Assembly: GCA_029204225.1 (NCBI GenBank)
Contig: CM055101.1
Span: 43,475,546 to 43,539,545, forward strand
Direction of reading: 5' to 3'
DNA length: 64,000 bases
From: Diphasiastrum complanatum
Lineage: Eukaryota > Streptophyta > Lycopodiopsida > Lycopodiales > Lycopodiaceae
Shown here: in pieces, positions 11,003 to 22,965 of the stretch
Layout of the letters: every line of letters starts with the position of its first letter
Position numbering within the stretch: position 1 is the stretch's first letter
Translations under genes and position numbers: made by a program
The notes under the pieces: generated by a model
Databases searched by the model: none
What the model was told of the DNA's origin: nothing
What the model saw: only the letters and a program-made list of their open reading frames with translations

Positions 11003-12307
11003 CGACACCCCAACAAATGGCACAGTCAACATAACACTCCAAACCCTAACAGATCATCCTAAACCCACAACCCCACAACCATAAGCATCAAAACAAGCCA
11101 CAAGCATAACCGTCACAACCACATCCATAAACATCATCAACCCCATCCATGTCCTCATTGTGTCGTAGGCATTGCACCACAGGTATGTGCAGATTCAACA
11201 TCAAAGCTGCACTTGTGCAGCATACACTTAAACCTGCGTAGAATGTATTAATGGTCCAGGAATACAGTCCACTGGTTCGTGATCCTGATACGAACCCAAC
11301 GGATCGAGCCTGGCTCGATTCGGGTATCGTTCGGTCAAAATGGCCCTTCGACTGGAGTGAAGCGCAATTAGGTCAAGCGAAATGGACTGCTTTTGCAACT
11401 CTCCGTCCGACGGCCTTGTTTCTCCAAACGGGATCCGTTTCGGGTGCCGTCTGTTTCGGCCAGTGGACAACCTCGATACGAACCTGTGGGAACAAACAGG
11501 ACGAGGAAACGACCGACGGTCGGGCCGCAACGTCCGTCCGAAGTTCGACGTTAAACAGGGCTTCAGGGACACTTTGTCCAGTTGGGACCTGAAAACTGGG
11601 AGATGTTTCGGAGCCTCCGTGCTGGTATGCAAAATTTCGACATCGTATTGCAGCGTGTTGAAGTAGTGCCATAACTAATTAGTAAGCTGTTGAAGTTCAT
11701 TCGAGAAGAAACTGATCTCATCAACCGATTCACAAGAGTGTATAGCTTGTCACTCTTCTGGTGAGCGTTCACCTCTCCCCAATCCTTTGGCGAGCATTCA
11801 CTTCTAAACCCTAAACCAGTAATATGTTTGCCATACAAACCATCATCTTCACTCGAAACCACTCTCAGATCTTTCTTTGCCGCTTTTTTTGGAGCTTAGT
11901 TCCCAATGAAGGTTCGTAATAATTTATGAACTGCTGACTGGCCATGGTTGTTTAGTTATACTGAGGTTATGAGAGGCATGGCCCAGTGGTTAGGTTGTTG
12001 CAAATTGTTTTGGTACCGTTTTCCCATTTTTTAACAGGAGGGGGCAGGTGGGTGTCAGACACCCTCTAATAATTAATTCCGGGGGGAAAACAGGGGCCAT
12101 AAATCGCTTTTATTTTGCTTTTGGGATGGGGGACAGTGTAGGCAGGTGCCTGTATTTTCTTTTTTTTTTTTGAAAAAAAAAATTTGAAAAAAAAAGGCCG
12201 CCATCTGCTTCCTTAGATATATATATATATTTCATTTATTTAATTTTTTTTGCACGATTCGTTGTTAGAATCGCGATCCGAGCGAATTGCGATTCGCTGC
12301 AACTATG

Positions 12308-12315
12308 ATTCAAAC
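12308..12315. repeat. Right target-site duplication of the hAT element
   Basis: ATTCAAAC, identical to 6,927-6,934, immediately after the right end ...TGCAACTATG. Confidence 0.9.
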
Positions 12316-13776
12316 ATCAATACTTATCTCACATTAATGAGAATCAATCATCATGTAAAAAGATTTTGTGAAGGATTTCACATTTTTATCCATAACTTTT
12401 TGATGAATGATCCAAATCAAGTTTTGTAAAGTGGAGATAGGGCGATTTTTACTCTACCAGGACTGTTTTGAGTCACACAGGTCATGCCACATGTCAGTAT
12501 GATACTTGTCCAACGTGGATAAGCTGATACAGAAACAGAAAACTTACCAAAAGTCAATACACAGTATTCTGTAGTGATTTTTATGATTAAAATCACATCT
12601 GAATCTTCATTCAATATTTTCAGATCTATATTTGACAACTGCCATGTGTCATCAGATCATTTCATAGACTATAAAATAGTCTATCACATATTCTCCTAAA
12701 TAAATTTTTAACAATATTGTGTATTTATTGTTTTGTTTCTGTATCATCTTCTCTAATTTTCTTTGATGAATTTAGTTTCTTTCGTGAGTAAAGTTTGTGA
12801 TTTTGGATTTTCTTAGATCGCACGAAGACTTATTGCTAAATATCTATTAACTTCATGTCTTTTGTGATAGTTTCAAGTTCATTTTGAACTTAGGTTAACC
12901 ATTCTTGCACTAGAAAGATTGATAACACTAATGCAGATCCAAGTAATATATGCGTGGTTGAGTCCTTGAATTTTGTAACGTTTTTGTGACATCCTCTATT
13001 GCAGTAAATTGCTTGAGAAAATCAATTGATACATTTAAAAAGCATGTTGTGCAAGATGATCACTTTTTATCATACCAAGTGATAAGCTATTTTTCGTAAT
13101 GCTTTATGATTGGATCTTCTCTCTCAAATGTGGCTTTGATGATTGTAGTGAAGGAAATGTAGAAGACATCCAGCTTTCCACGGTTGACAATGCTACTTCT
13201 AGGGTACAAAAGAAGATAGCCAAGCAATTACGATTTCTAGCGAGTGAGTCCCATCTTGTTGTCTCTTGTTAATTTGTTATCTCTTAGATCGCGAGAAGAT
13301 CAGTGTTATTGAAGTCTATAATTTTATATTGAGGGTGGTAATATGCTTAAAAGAGAAATTGAGCATAGGCAAGCTACTTCTAATGTATTTGGCATTGAAA
13401 AAGCTATTGAAAGTTTTCATGATAAGCCAAATTGTATTGAAACACATTCTGAACTTCTTGGTACAACACAACATACAGCGGAAAAGCTATTGAAAGTTTT
13501 TTTGTAGATCAAAATCATTATAGTACATTTTTGAGCTAATCAAGGTACATATTTATTGATTGTTTCTAGAACATACAAATGATGTGCAACTATGATAATT
13601 ATGTATATAGGGAGAGCACGTTGCGAACCACAAATGCATAGTTGTCATGGTTCTGCCCTCATCTAAGGGTGTAAGGGCTTGGTGGGTGGATGCAGTTCGC
13701 TCTGCAATTGGCAGGCCTCCACTGCCCTTGGATAAGGGTGTAGTCACAATTGTTGTGTATATGTATGGAGTATATG
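12316..13776. other. AT-rich stretch with no recognised gene
   Basis: Open frames are short and unlike known proteins. A weak local repeat around TAAGGGTGTA occurs at 13,666 and 13,733. I see no RNA gene or element end. Confidence 0.5.
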
Positions 13777-13784
13777 TATGGATC

Positions 13785-13800
13785 ATAGTTGCAGCAGAAC
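13785..13800. repeat. hAT-like terminal sequence, unpaired
   Basis: CATAGTTGCAGCAGAAC resembles the ends of the hAT element at 6,935-12,307. A related end, reversed, is at 18,381-18,392, but the flanking bases do not form an 8-bp direct repeat, so the two cannot be paired securely. Confidence 0.45.
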
Positions 13801-14454
13801 ATTTGCAAATTTTTTATTTTAAAAGAAAAAACATAAATGGTTGGAATTTTTTTTGATAGTTTAGTTCATAGATGCGCAGCGTTCGGAACGCTACATTCCG
13901 GGAGCGTTCTGGAACGGTTTCGGGATTCAACAACATTCCAGATCGAAACGTTGGAAATTATTTATTGTTTGTTTTTTAACTATGTGTTCGGGTGGGAAAA
14001 AACATTTAGGGATGTAAAGTTTTTTTTGAAACACATTGCAAAGCATAGTAACTCCTAACTTGTAAGTACTAGTAACTACCAACTGAACTATGCATATTAC
14101 ATTGAACTCCATTCGCTAATTGAACAAAGCATTTAGACTTCAACACACTGCATACCAAAACTGAAACTTGAAAGCAATTAAATAATGTAGAGTACAGTGC
14201 TAAGTGTATATGATACAAAAACATGGAAATTGATCCACATTCCACACTTGCCTCATGAGAATGATCAATATGTTTGATGTCATAAACAATAAAGCTCTGA
14301 TATATGCAGTGAGCGGGCCAATGGCTACATGAGTATGATAGATGCACAATGGACCAAAATAAAACAATGAATCTCTATGACTCAGAGGCATCATGATCAA
14401 ATGGGGATTTCTCCTCGTCACTATCATTGGTAGACGAGTAGGAAGATAAATTCC

Positions 14455-14800
14455 TTGAGTACGTGTGGTTGTGTCCCTGGACCTCTGCCTCAGCCAATAG
14501 CCTCCATAGGAACTGCCGCCTTTGCTGAACCTGGGCCACTACCATCAGTAGACCCTCCGCCAACTGACTCCCCTGATGGAAAAGTCTCTCTTGTAGATGA
14601 TGGCCCTGCTGCTGTTGCTGATGGTGGCCATGATGGGCCTGGCTCTGCCGATGAAGTTTGTGATGGCCCTGCTACTGATGGTTTAAACCGTGATGGTCCT
14701 GTTGCTGTTGTTGTTGCTGCTGATGGACATGATGGGCCTGTTGCTGATGAACTAGGCCGTGATGGCCCTGTGTTGCTACTGCCAGGCCTGTGGTAGCCCT
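14455..14800. repeat. Imperfect GATGGCCCTG-type tandem repeat
   Basis: Words such as GATGGCCCTG, GATGGGCCTG and GTTGCTGATG recur throughout, giving a DGP-rich frame on the plus strand and a proline-serine-rich frame on the minus strand. Because a BED finger lies just upstream on the minus strand, this may be the decayed low-complexity linker of a hAT transposase. Confidence 0.5.
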
Positions 14801-14917
14801 TGATCTTGTGCCAATAGAACCTAACTACCCACCAACCTTCCGTAGACCCTTGTTGTTGCTACTCCTCTGTATGTGCTCAGTAGGCGCTCTCGCTCAGGTG
14901 CAGGAACTGCCACTCAT

Positions 14918-15030
14918 GGGGCAATGCCCATGGTCCACCCATGTGGCTTGGTCAAACCAAGCAAGTGTGCTTTGATCCTCGTCATGGTGCTGCAAAAGGT
15001 GGCACCGCAAAACAAGCAACACCATTTGCA
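14918..15030 (-). pseudogene. BED zinc-finger remnant of a hAT transposase
   Basis: One minus-strand frame reads CKWCCLFCGATF, then STMTRIKAHLLG, with CLFC as the cysteine pair and a histidine in TRIKAHLLG, as in plant hAT BED fingers, which bind element DNA. A stop follows about 15 codons later. No DUF659 part was found downstream. It is an isolated fragment of another hAT copy. Confidence 0.6.
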
Positions 15031-16519
15031 TGCACTTGAACTTGTAAAAACTACAGCGTCTCCCTTCAAATGTATCCACCTCCGCCCACACGTCTTGTCC
15101 CGCCACAGGCATGTCTATAGAAACCTTCAAGATGCTATAAAATAGTCAAAAACTAAATGGAAAGTGTATAAGTGCTAAAAGGGAGCCAAAACAAGCCTAG
15201 AGACGCCTAAGACCTAAACCACAATGCCAAAGACCTACCCTAAATCACTAAATCCTAACCCCTACACTTAGAAAAAAACAATGCAAAATGCCTCATGCAC
15301 ACCAACCACACAAGTGCTCATAGCGACCACCTATGCATAAAGAAGCTGGAGAACATGCAATCACCCTCTCCCTCTCCCTAGCAACCCTACGACCAATCTT
15401 AGCAAGGAATCACTCCAAATGATGGACTATGGCCTCCAAACAAAGCAAGGAAAAAAAGCTTAAAGAAGCCACTTTGCTTGCAAATCCCCACATAATTTTG
15501 TAGCCTCCTGCACATCCTCCTCCTCATCATCATCCCTAGCCTCTGAGGCCTCATCAGATTAAGACCCTTGGCTTTGATAGTCGCTCTCCTCAGTCTCCTC
15601 GGTAGAGCTATTGAAGTTGCCCTCTGAATGCTGCTGTTGAGAGCAGCAGCAGCCTGAGTCCGTCGTGATGCACCTCGAGTCATAGGTCCTGCACATAGAG
15701 ATTTGCAACTACTAGAAAGTACCCATTGCCCAAAATCGAACTTTGAAGACTCAAGACCCAAGAGGTGACCTAGATAGTAGATACTAGAATCTAGGTAGTA
15801 CATACTACAATCATGAAACTTTTGACTATACATTCACTCATTTCACGACTCACATGTGACAAATTCACAAATCACAAATCGTTAATGAATCATCAAAGTT
15901 CAAACTAGTCAACGTTCAAGTTTCAAGACTTCAAGTAGCAAGATTTAAGTGATAAGCTTCAACACTAAGCACTCAAGAGCCTCCATGCCCTTGTAATGTA
16001 TTTTTTTTGGAGTCCGACACTCGAGTTCAATATTCTAGTCAAAGAGCTTAGGTTATGTTCCTATGTGTTTGTTTTTCATTGTTCTTCATCATTCTAGTTA
16101 GAGTTCTCTTCTGCTTTCTAATGTTTTTAATGTCTTTTATGATAGGTACTATGCTACGTAACTACATATAATTTTGTCACACCAATTACATTATTCAACA
16201 CTTAACGGATACTTCGCGCATGAACATTTTGCGCATTGAAGTGCGCTGAATTTTAGACAATTTATCCAACATGAGATCAGAAGTTGATCAATAAGAGAAC
16301 TTTGGTTTATCTTGAATATTTATACGGAATCGTAGACTTGTAGTATAATGTCATGTGTTGTAGAGGAGATATATTCGTTTCTTTCATATAACAATAGTGT
16401 GAGTTTTGGAGCAATAGGTTTGGAAATATTATTGTTAATGTTTGCTTGGACTTTGCAAACATTGGATCCAGGGTTGCAAGAGACCGCGTCTGTATTATCC
16501 GCAAGAAAAACTATTTCAA

Positions 16520-16550
<31 letters not shown>

Positions 16551-17895
16551 ATGATGGAGGTTGTCTTCTCTTTTAACAAGCTCTCTCTGGTATCTCTATC
16601 CATCTGCTGCAAAAAACCCGTAGAGAATATTACAACTGAGTTTATCATTAGAAATGTGCATATACTATAGACGAGAGGGAGCGACATTAAATGTTAGTCA
16701 AAAGCTTGCTCATCATTGGATCTTTATGGTGTATGTAACTACATGATGCATGTGCCTCATCAGTAGCCTTTTTTGGTCTCCAAATATTAGCTTCCTTTGT
16801 CGCTAAGCTTTTGACAATACTAGTTGACAAAGCCATCATCATGTCTCCATCCTGATGATTCTAGAAGCAATTGAGATGTTGATACAATATGCATGATGTC
16901 AGTCAGGTGACATTTCATTGCTATTCTCTCACATTTGGATGTGTTGTTCTTATCTCATCATGAAGGATTTGCAAGGACAAACTTGTGACCTTCTCGACCT
17001 TTTTCAAGAGAAAGGTTGGAGGTGGACATGAGATGGTAGCAATATCAATGTATCTTGATATTTTACTCATACCCAGTTTTGTAGGACTAGTCACGTGTTG
17101 TATCTTCTTATACCTCCTCGAGTGTACTTATTATAGGGCCACCCTTTATCATGCAACAAAAAACTATTTTCTGATTTGGAAAGGGAAGTACCTAGGTGAT
17201 TAGTATGGAGCACTGAGGTCCCATTGTAATTACCAGGCAATCATTAGCCCTTTATCATACATCATCAATTCCAAGTATTCATCTTAGGAGACATTCTTCA
17301 TCCAAGGATTCTCCTCCACATTTTTTGTTAACTAATGAGAGAGGATGTTACATGCCAATAATTCTAAGCTCATCGGTGTGTAGATAGAGTGAATCTCCTC
17401 CCCCTTGTGGAAAGACAGCTTAATGGCATACTTTACGAATAAACTATCAATCAAGAAGTCATGACATGGATAAATGAGCTGAAACTCGGATCCGACAGAT
17501 GGTTGAACTTCAGCCATACACAGCCTGTACAAAATCCTTGACTTGACCTCCCAAAACCATTCTATGAGGGCCTCTAGGCTCGTTCTATCAAGGACCAATT
17601 TACCTCCATTTAGCTAGATAGAGGAAGCCTGTAACATTGATTGTTCTCCCCCGAATGTGTTTTTGGTTTGCAGTGCATCTCTATCTATAATTGATCAGAT
17701 CAATAAAGCTCTATGCAATGTTAGTTTTGCCTCTTTCCAGTTTATCAGTATGTTGTTCTGCTAATGCATTGATTGATCATTTCTAAGTTTAGTTAACAAT
17801 ATCTAAACTATCAAAAAAATTCCAGCCATTGGTGTCGCACCCTAACAAAAAAATGCGATCCGATCACAGATCATTTTTGCAGAAATTCATGATTT
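15031..17895. other. No recognised gene
   Basis: Mostly AT-rich sequence with short open frames on both strands. A CT microsatellite lies at 16,523-16,550. An 88-codon minus-strand frame at 17,332-17,598 has no family I recognise. Confidence 0.5.
16523..16550. repeat. (CT)n microsatellite
   Basis: Fourteen uninterrupted CT units. Confidence 0.9.
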
Positions 17896-17903
17896 GCTGC
17901 AAC

Positions 17904-18380
17904 CAAATGCATTTGGAAACTCCCACATTTGGAACCTGTTTCAAACGTGGGTTCTATAAATGCTTTTTAATTTTGTTTTGGGTCTTGGGACGCTATAAAC
18001 AAGGGTATGGTCTCGAGCCCTATTTTGGCATGCAAAGAGGATCTAAACTAACTTGATTGGCGATTGAGTTTGTTTAATGCCCTAAAATAGCAAAAAAAGA
18101 TTAATGTTGCTTATTTGGAGTGGGAGATCCATTTGAGATGTGTTTCGTAATTATGATGTTCCTATGAGCTTTGACTTAGTAGATGCATTATAACGAACCA
18201 ACTTTCATTGTTCAACTGCTTATGGTCTTTTTTTAGAGATGATAGTAGTCTTTATTTTACTTCGACCGCCCACTTAAAAGAGGGAAAACATTTCCAAACA
18301 GTTGGAGGATTTTCCAAATGTTCTTACGACATTTCAAACATTTCGCATTTGAGCGTTTCAAATATTTGGTTGTAACTATG
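17904..18380. mobile_element. MITE-like insertion nested in a hAT-like end (477 bp)
   Basis: The 8-mer GCTGCAAC occurs directly before (17,896-17,903) and directly after (18,381-18,388) this segment. Removing the segment and one copy restores TTTGCTGCAACTATGATCC, which is the right-end sequence of the hAT-like family seen elsewhere here. The insert starts CAAATGCATTTGG and ends GGTTGTAACTATG. Its own ends are only weakly inverted. It has no coding capacity. Confidence 0.6.
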
Positions 18381-18448
18381 GCTGCAACTATGATCCATAT
18401 TACATACCATAATTGCAATATGCATTTTGAAATCTAAGGTTAGGGTTT

Positions 18449-18585
18449 TTGGGGGGGGGTGGAAGGCCCTGCCCCGAGGGCCTTCCGTGCTGGGAGGGCC
18501 CTTGCCCGAGGGCAGGGCCTGATCCCGCCCGAGGGCAGGGCCCGACCTGCACGGAAGGCCCGAGGGGTTTGGGCCTTCCCCTGCG
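18449..18585. repeat. GC-rich CCCGAGGGC repeat block
   Basis: The words CCGAGGGC and GGCAGGGCC recur several times after a G run, within otherwise AT-rich DNA. It is a local imperfect repeat, possibly structured; no gene is supported. Confidence 0.6.
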
Positions 18586-20095
18586 TAATGGCAAGTCTGA
18601 GATTCTCATCTCTCATGGATTCCGGCAGAATCCTTCATGCGTTTATTCAAGAAGGAGAAACAGAACTACTACTTACTTCAGATGCAAGTAATTTCCACCT
18701 ATGGAGGTGCATCACAAATACAAAGGAAAATCAAAGACTTGGCATTACGGAAAGTCAAAAAAAAAAATTGCTTTCTTTACAATTCCTTGAATGGTTTTGC
18801 TTCTCCTTGAAAACAAATTAGGGAAACTATCAAAAAAATGATCTAAGCTACAATAAGAGCAAACAAAGGTTCTATGTGAACAGGTTAGAAATCTAAATTT
18901 TATATCTAGTACCAGTCTGTTTCACACAAGGTGCATGTCTCTGAAGCCGCCCTTGCCACCATAGGAGTAGTCATGGGAAAATGCCAAACCCCATCCCATA
19001 AGGTAGCTAATACCACCATAGCCCCTTTTGTGCATACTCAAGTGGCACAGTTACAAAACAAACGATGGTTATCTCATCGAAGCCATCAAAGACCCTGTAG
19101 TCCAAGTTGCTGCTCAGTTGATTAATAGGTTCGTTGTAGTGTATAGCTTCATATCTGCTGCATTGAATCATTGAATCTCATACCGAGGTTGCAGCGGGTG
19201 TAGTGGAACTTTTATTGTTCAAATTATTGACCAAATAAGCATACTTGGAGTAGCCTGCTATGGAGGCCCTGCTAGAATACATCTTGTTGGAGTATTTGTA
19301 TCAAAAGCAAAAGAGACTTGCAACTATTGCATATATAGTCTAGACTCTATTTCAAGAAGAAAGACTATGACAGTCTATCTTCGAATTTGTCACATTTGGT
19401 GACATATTCTCAATTGTGCACAATGTTTCCACGAATCGCGATTCATTGGCTGACGAATCGCGATTCGTCAAAGAATCAAACGGTCCCAATTCGAATCGGA
19501 AAGAATCGGGACTAGAAATGTTTTGTAACAGTCCAGGCCCGATTCAATTGCAATTCACTTTTTCCTCTTTTTTGTGCCTCTTTCAAGGGAAAGAGAATAG
19601 GAGAGAGGGAGAAACTTGAGGAGAGAATAGAGAGCCTAGAGGAGAAAGGAAAGAGCTTAGAGGAGAGAGGTGGTATTATGGTAAGGGTGCAATATGTTAG
19701 AACTTAGGTTAATTTTCATTTTTGAGTGCACTTTGAAGGAGACAAATTAGGATAGGAGTTAGGAGAAGTTAGAACTTAGGAGATTAGTAGCCACTACTAT
19801 TAGTCGAATGAAGGAGAAAGGCTAGAGCTAGGAGTTAGGAGAGTCTTGGAGAGAGAATAGGAGGAGGAGGTGTGGGTGTGAATTTAGGAAAGAGTTGTGT
19901 GTGTGTGTGTGTGTGTGTTTGTGAAAATGTGAATCTGGTTTTAGCTAGTAGAGTTGTTAAAAGTGCTAAAGTTTAGAGTCAGGTAATAGAGGTGAGAGGA
20001 GTGTCAAAGTTAGGAGAGTTAGGAGTTAGCTTAGGAGTTAGGAATTATGAGTTGAAACTTGAGAGTTAGGAGTTGAGAGTCATGGTGAGAAACAG
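18586..20095. other. No recognised gene; sub-terminal hAT-like words
   Basis: Near 19,433-19,510 the palindromic word GAATCGCGATTC occurs twice, like the sub-terminal regions of the hAT elements here. Purine-rich GAGAGA/TTAGGAG sequence and a short (GT)n at 19,898-19,918 precede the hAT fragment starting at about 20,100. This may be its 5' non-coding part. Confidence 0.4.
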
Positions 20096-20109
20096 GGATC
20101 CTATATCGG

Positions 20110-21631
20110 ATCATGTCACAGTTGCTTCGGGATATGGTAGCTTGGGCACAAAACGATGGACGCACGTGCAATTATTGTCAGGTGAGCTACACAGGAGGTC
20201 CAATGCATATTCGAGCACATCTCCTTTGTTTGTGTGGCTATGAGATCGAAGCATGCCCATAGGCACCTCCAGGGCTATCGAGCATGATTGCGAGACCAGG
20301 AGCAATTCAAAGAGAGGAGATCATTCCTCCGACGGTCACTACAGGTGAGCACCATAGTACGTACACTTGTGACTTGATATTTGATTCTTTAAACTTTTGC
20401 TTTCAAATTTTGAATTTTGCAATGTACATATAGTGATTAAATGTTTTTCAATTTCTTTTGTTGCAATAGGATCAGCTAGGGGCATCATGCATCCACCTTA
20501 GGTCAGGATGAGGCAGAGCCATAGACCGGCACATCTACGCCACATGTAGATGTAGCTGGTCCCTCTACTTCTAGACCCCCCTCCAGAGGTGTTACTGGTA
20601 GAGAATATTATGTGCAGCCATTCGGGGTGACAACAAGCATAGGGCAGATGTGGCTATCAGAAGATTGTGACCTCCCCTTCCATCTAGCAAAGACTCCTGC
20701 TTGGGGGGATATGATAGAGAGTGTTGTTGCGATAGGGGCCACCTACCGTGGACGTTGCATGGAGTCCCTAAGCACCACACATTTGATGAGGGAGGTTCAA
20801 GATGTAACCAAATAATTGGAGCCCGTTCGTGAGTCGTGGAAACAATTTTGGGTTGGAGTGACACCAGGAAGCGACATATCATTAATATTCTAGTTTCTTC
20901 CTATGTGGGCACCATGTTCTTGAGAGCCATCGACACATCGGCACCTTGCACCATTGTTTCAGGTGAGTAACGAGTTCATGACGTGTTGGATTTTGATGCT
21001 CATTGCTAATTAGAATTTTAATCATTTTAATTTTTGATGCTCGTGAGTTGACTGTTGTTGCTCAATTAAAATCTGATGCTAGTCTCAATGCTCGTTGCAA
21101 TTTGTTTAATGTTACAGGTGGGTACACCTACTCACACATCACGCAAGAGATTGAGGAGATGTTCAGAGGTTGTTCGCACACACATGCTGAGAGATAGGGT
21201 TGAGTCCTTGTCTAGAGAGATGGAGCCTCTATGGCGCCACTGGGCCACATACGGTTGCAGCATTATGTCCGATGGCTGGACTGACGTCAGGAGGAGGCCG
21301 ATCCTCAACATTTTGGTCCCTAGTTGCACGGGCACACAATTTTTGAGGGCCGTGGATTGCAGCAGGGGGGCGAGAGTCATTTCTGTCGAGTTCATGTTCG
21401 TTGTCGTTAGGTCTGCCATCCTGTCCATAGGCCCAGAGCATGTCGTTACGGTGGTGACGGACAATGCCAACAACTGTGTTCAAATGAGTGTCCTCCTAGA
21501 GTCCGAGTTCCCCCAGATTGTCCATACCCCCTGTGCAGCGCACGACATTGACCTTCTCATGGGGGACATAGGTGCACTTCCCTGGGTTAGAGCCATCATC
21601 CGTTAGGCCCTCTTCCTGGTGACTTTTGTCA
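20110..21631 (+). pseudogene. Second hAT transposase, truncated inside DUF659
   Basis: A BED finger lies near 20,140-20,230: WAQNDGRTCNYC with CX2C, then GGPMHIRAHL carrying the two histidines, followed by a cysteine. The block PFHLAKTPAW and a histidine-leucine-rich helix (about 20,660-20,815) is the region before DUF659. DUF659 follows with GCSIMSDGWTDVRRR, VVTDNANNCVQMS and HTPCAAHDIDLLMGDIG (about 21,250-21,600). Stops and frame changes occur. From about 21,150 it is nearly identical to the copy at 9,030-9,490, but homology stops at 21,631 in TGACTTTTGTCA. The 3' part is missing. Confidence 0.82.
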
Positions 21632-22965
21632 TTCCCTACAAATACAACGATGCTAGATTTGATTTAAAAAGTCTTCTTCTAGTGATAGTAGTCTTAAGTA
21701 TGTGACCAAGCTCATTATTCCGCTTCACAAATTTGCCTTTTATTGTCCACTTCTTGCCCACTACAAAGATTGCTTCAAAGGTGCTTTGAATCATTTGCTA
21801 TTTCAACCATCTTGTCTACCTCGTTCTTCTTCAGTGCTTCACATTTTTTAAGTCTGGCCTTTCAAACTCGAGCACAATGAGTTGTCATTGAATTGTCACT
21901 GTTGTATCTTTCATGAATCATTTTCTATTCCAAAAACAACTCTGCTGCTCCATAGGGATTTTCTCACTCATCAATCAGAGTTTCACGTAAGACGTAAGAA
22001 AGTCGATATTGTGACCTGATGACACGGCCTGACAAGCTGTCATAGAGGCAGTGAATTGCGACTGTCCAGATCCGAGTTGTTAGTGTTGAGATGCTAGCCG
22101 GTAAGCAATGGGGTGACCAAGCGGGTCACAGGTCCATGGCAGGGCATGGGGGTGGAACCTATGAGTGACTCAGCAGGTAGCAAGCATGCCAAGTGGACCA
22201 ATGACCCACAGTTGGTGGATGCCATGTTCATGATGACAGGAATAGTAGGTAACAGGACTCTAAGAGGGGATGCCTACAGTTGGGAATATCATTCTTCACA
22301 CTGGCCAACTGAGGTTCTTGAGCTAAAGGAGAGAAGTTGGTAAAGCATGTATTTCTTTCTAGCTGTTGTTCTATAGGTCGGTTTTCCAGTGTCAATTCTC
22401 TCTCCTTAATGCACTTTATGCTCAATCTAGGTTGCCTACACCCTACGTTACAACCACATCTACTAGCATACATCTTCAACAGTGCAACCCTCAAAGTCAT
22501 ACTTTGATTGGTTATGTATGCACCGCTGATCTATCTTAGAATTTGTGGGAGTCAAGCTATGAAAGCAACATATAGTCTTGAATATTTATTGGTCTATATA
22601 AAAGAGCATCCCTTACCTGTAGCCCTTGAAATAGTGAATTCCTCTTTAAAAATGCTCAATTTTTAACAAAAAATGTGAAAAAAGGGATGGATGACAAGCG
22701 AACCAGAGACTTTCCAGTCAAAATGTTGTGAAAAGTTACTGTCATTCTGGACAAAAGTTCTCTTTTGCATTTTGGCAGCCAATGACCCAGAATACTGTGC
22801 AACTATTCTTAGAACCATGCAAGGGGCTATGGTGACTTTGAACTATGCATGGATATTTTAATGTCTTGCTGTTTAGCACGTAGGTAAGCAGAAGTTTTTG
22901 AGACTGTTTTGTGGCGACAAGAATGTGTTCATCATACTGACGTTTTCTTGAGTGTGTGCCAACAG
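21632..22965. other. No recognised gene between the hAT fragment and the SLX9-like exons
   Basis: Short frames only. This would be intron of the SLX9-like gene if its first exons lie further left. I searched it for a start exon rich in lysine and found none. Confidence 0.5.

Larger units (their letters stand above)
10476..12306. other. 3' non-coding part of the hAT element
   Basis: After the transposase stop there is a GC-rich stretch that may be old 3' coding or UTR sequence, then a GA microsatellite, telomere-like repeats, an A/C-rich stretch and, at about 11,230-11,640, a GC-rich block with open frames on both strands that I do not recognise. The sub-terminal part near 12,250-12,300 repeats GAATCGCGATCC-like words. 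Confidence 0.6.
6935..12307 (+). mobile_element. hAT DNA transposon with defined ends (5.37 kb)
   Basis: The left end begins CATAGTTGCACTACGATTC and the right end, reversed, begins CATAGTTGCAGCGAATCGC, giving a 10-bp perfect terminal inverted repeat followed by similar GAATCGCA words. Both ends are flanked by the 8-bp duplication ATTCAAAC. A DUF659-type hAT transposase pseudogene lies inside on the plus strand at 8,092-10,475. The interior also holds an AT microsatellite, a G/C-homopolymer tract, a GA microsatellite and telomere-like repeats. The transposase is frameshifted, so the copy is not autonomous. Confidence 0.88.

Noticed and set aside
11251..11666. Gene in the GC-rich block inside the hAT element
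   Set aside because: Overlapping open frames on both strands result from GC content; no motif is recognisable.
14455..14796. DGP-repeat protein gene
   Set aside because: Low-complexity DNA repeat with no start context or conserved domain; it adjoins a decayed BED finger on the other strand.
13785..18392. A complete 4.6-kb hAT element with the BED fragment inside
   Set aside because: The ends look alike, but the flanking 8-mers (GTATGGAT and ATCCATAT) are not direct repeats, so pairing is not supported.
18449..18821. GC-rich proline/glycine protein
   Set aside because: The frame comes from a local CCGAGGGC repeat and has no family features.
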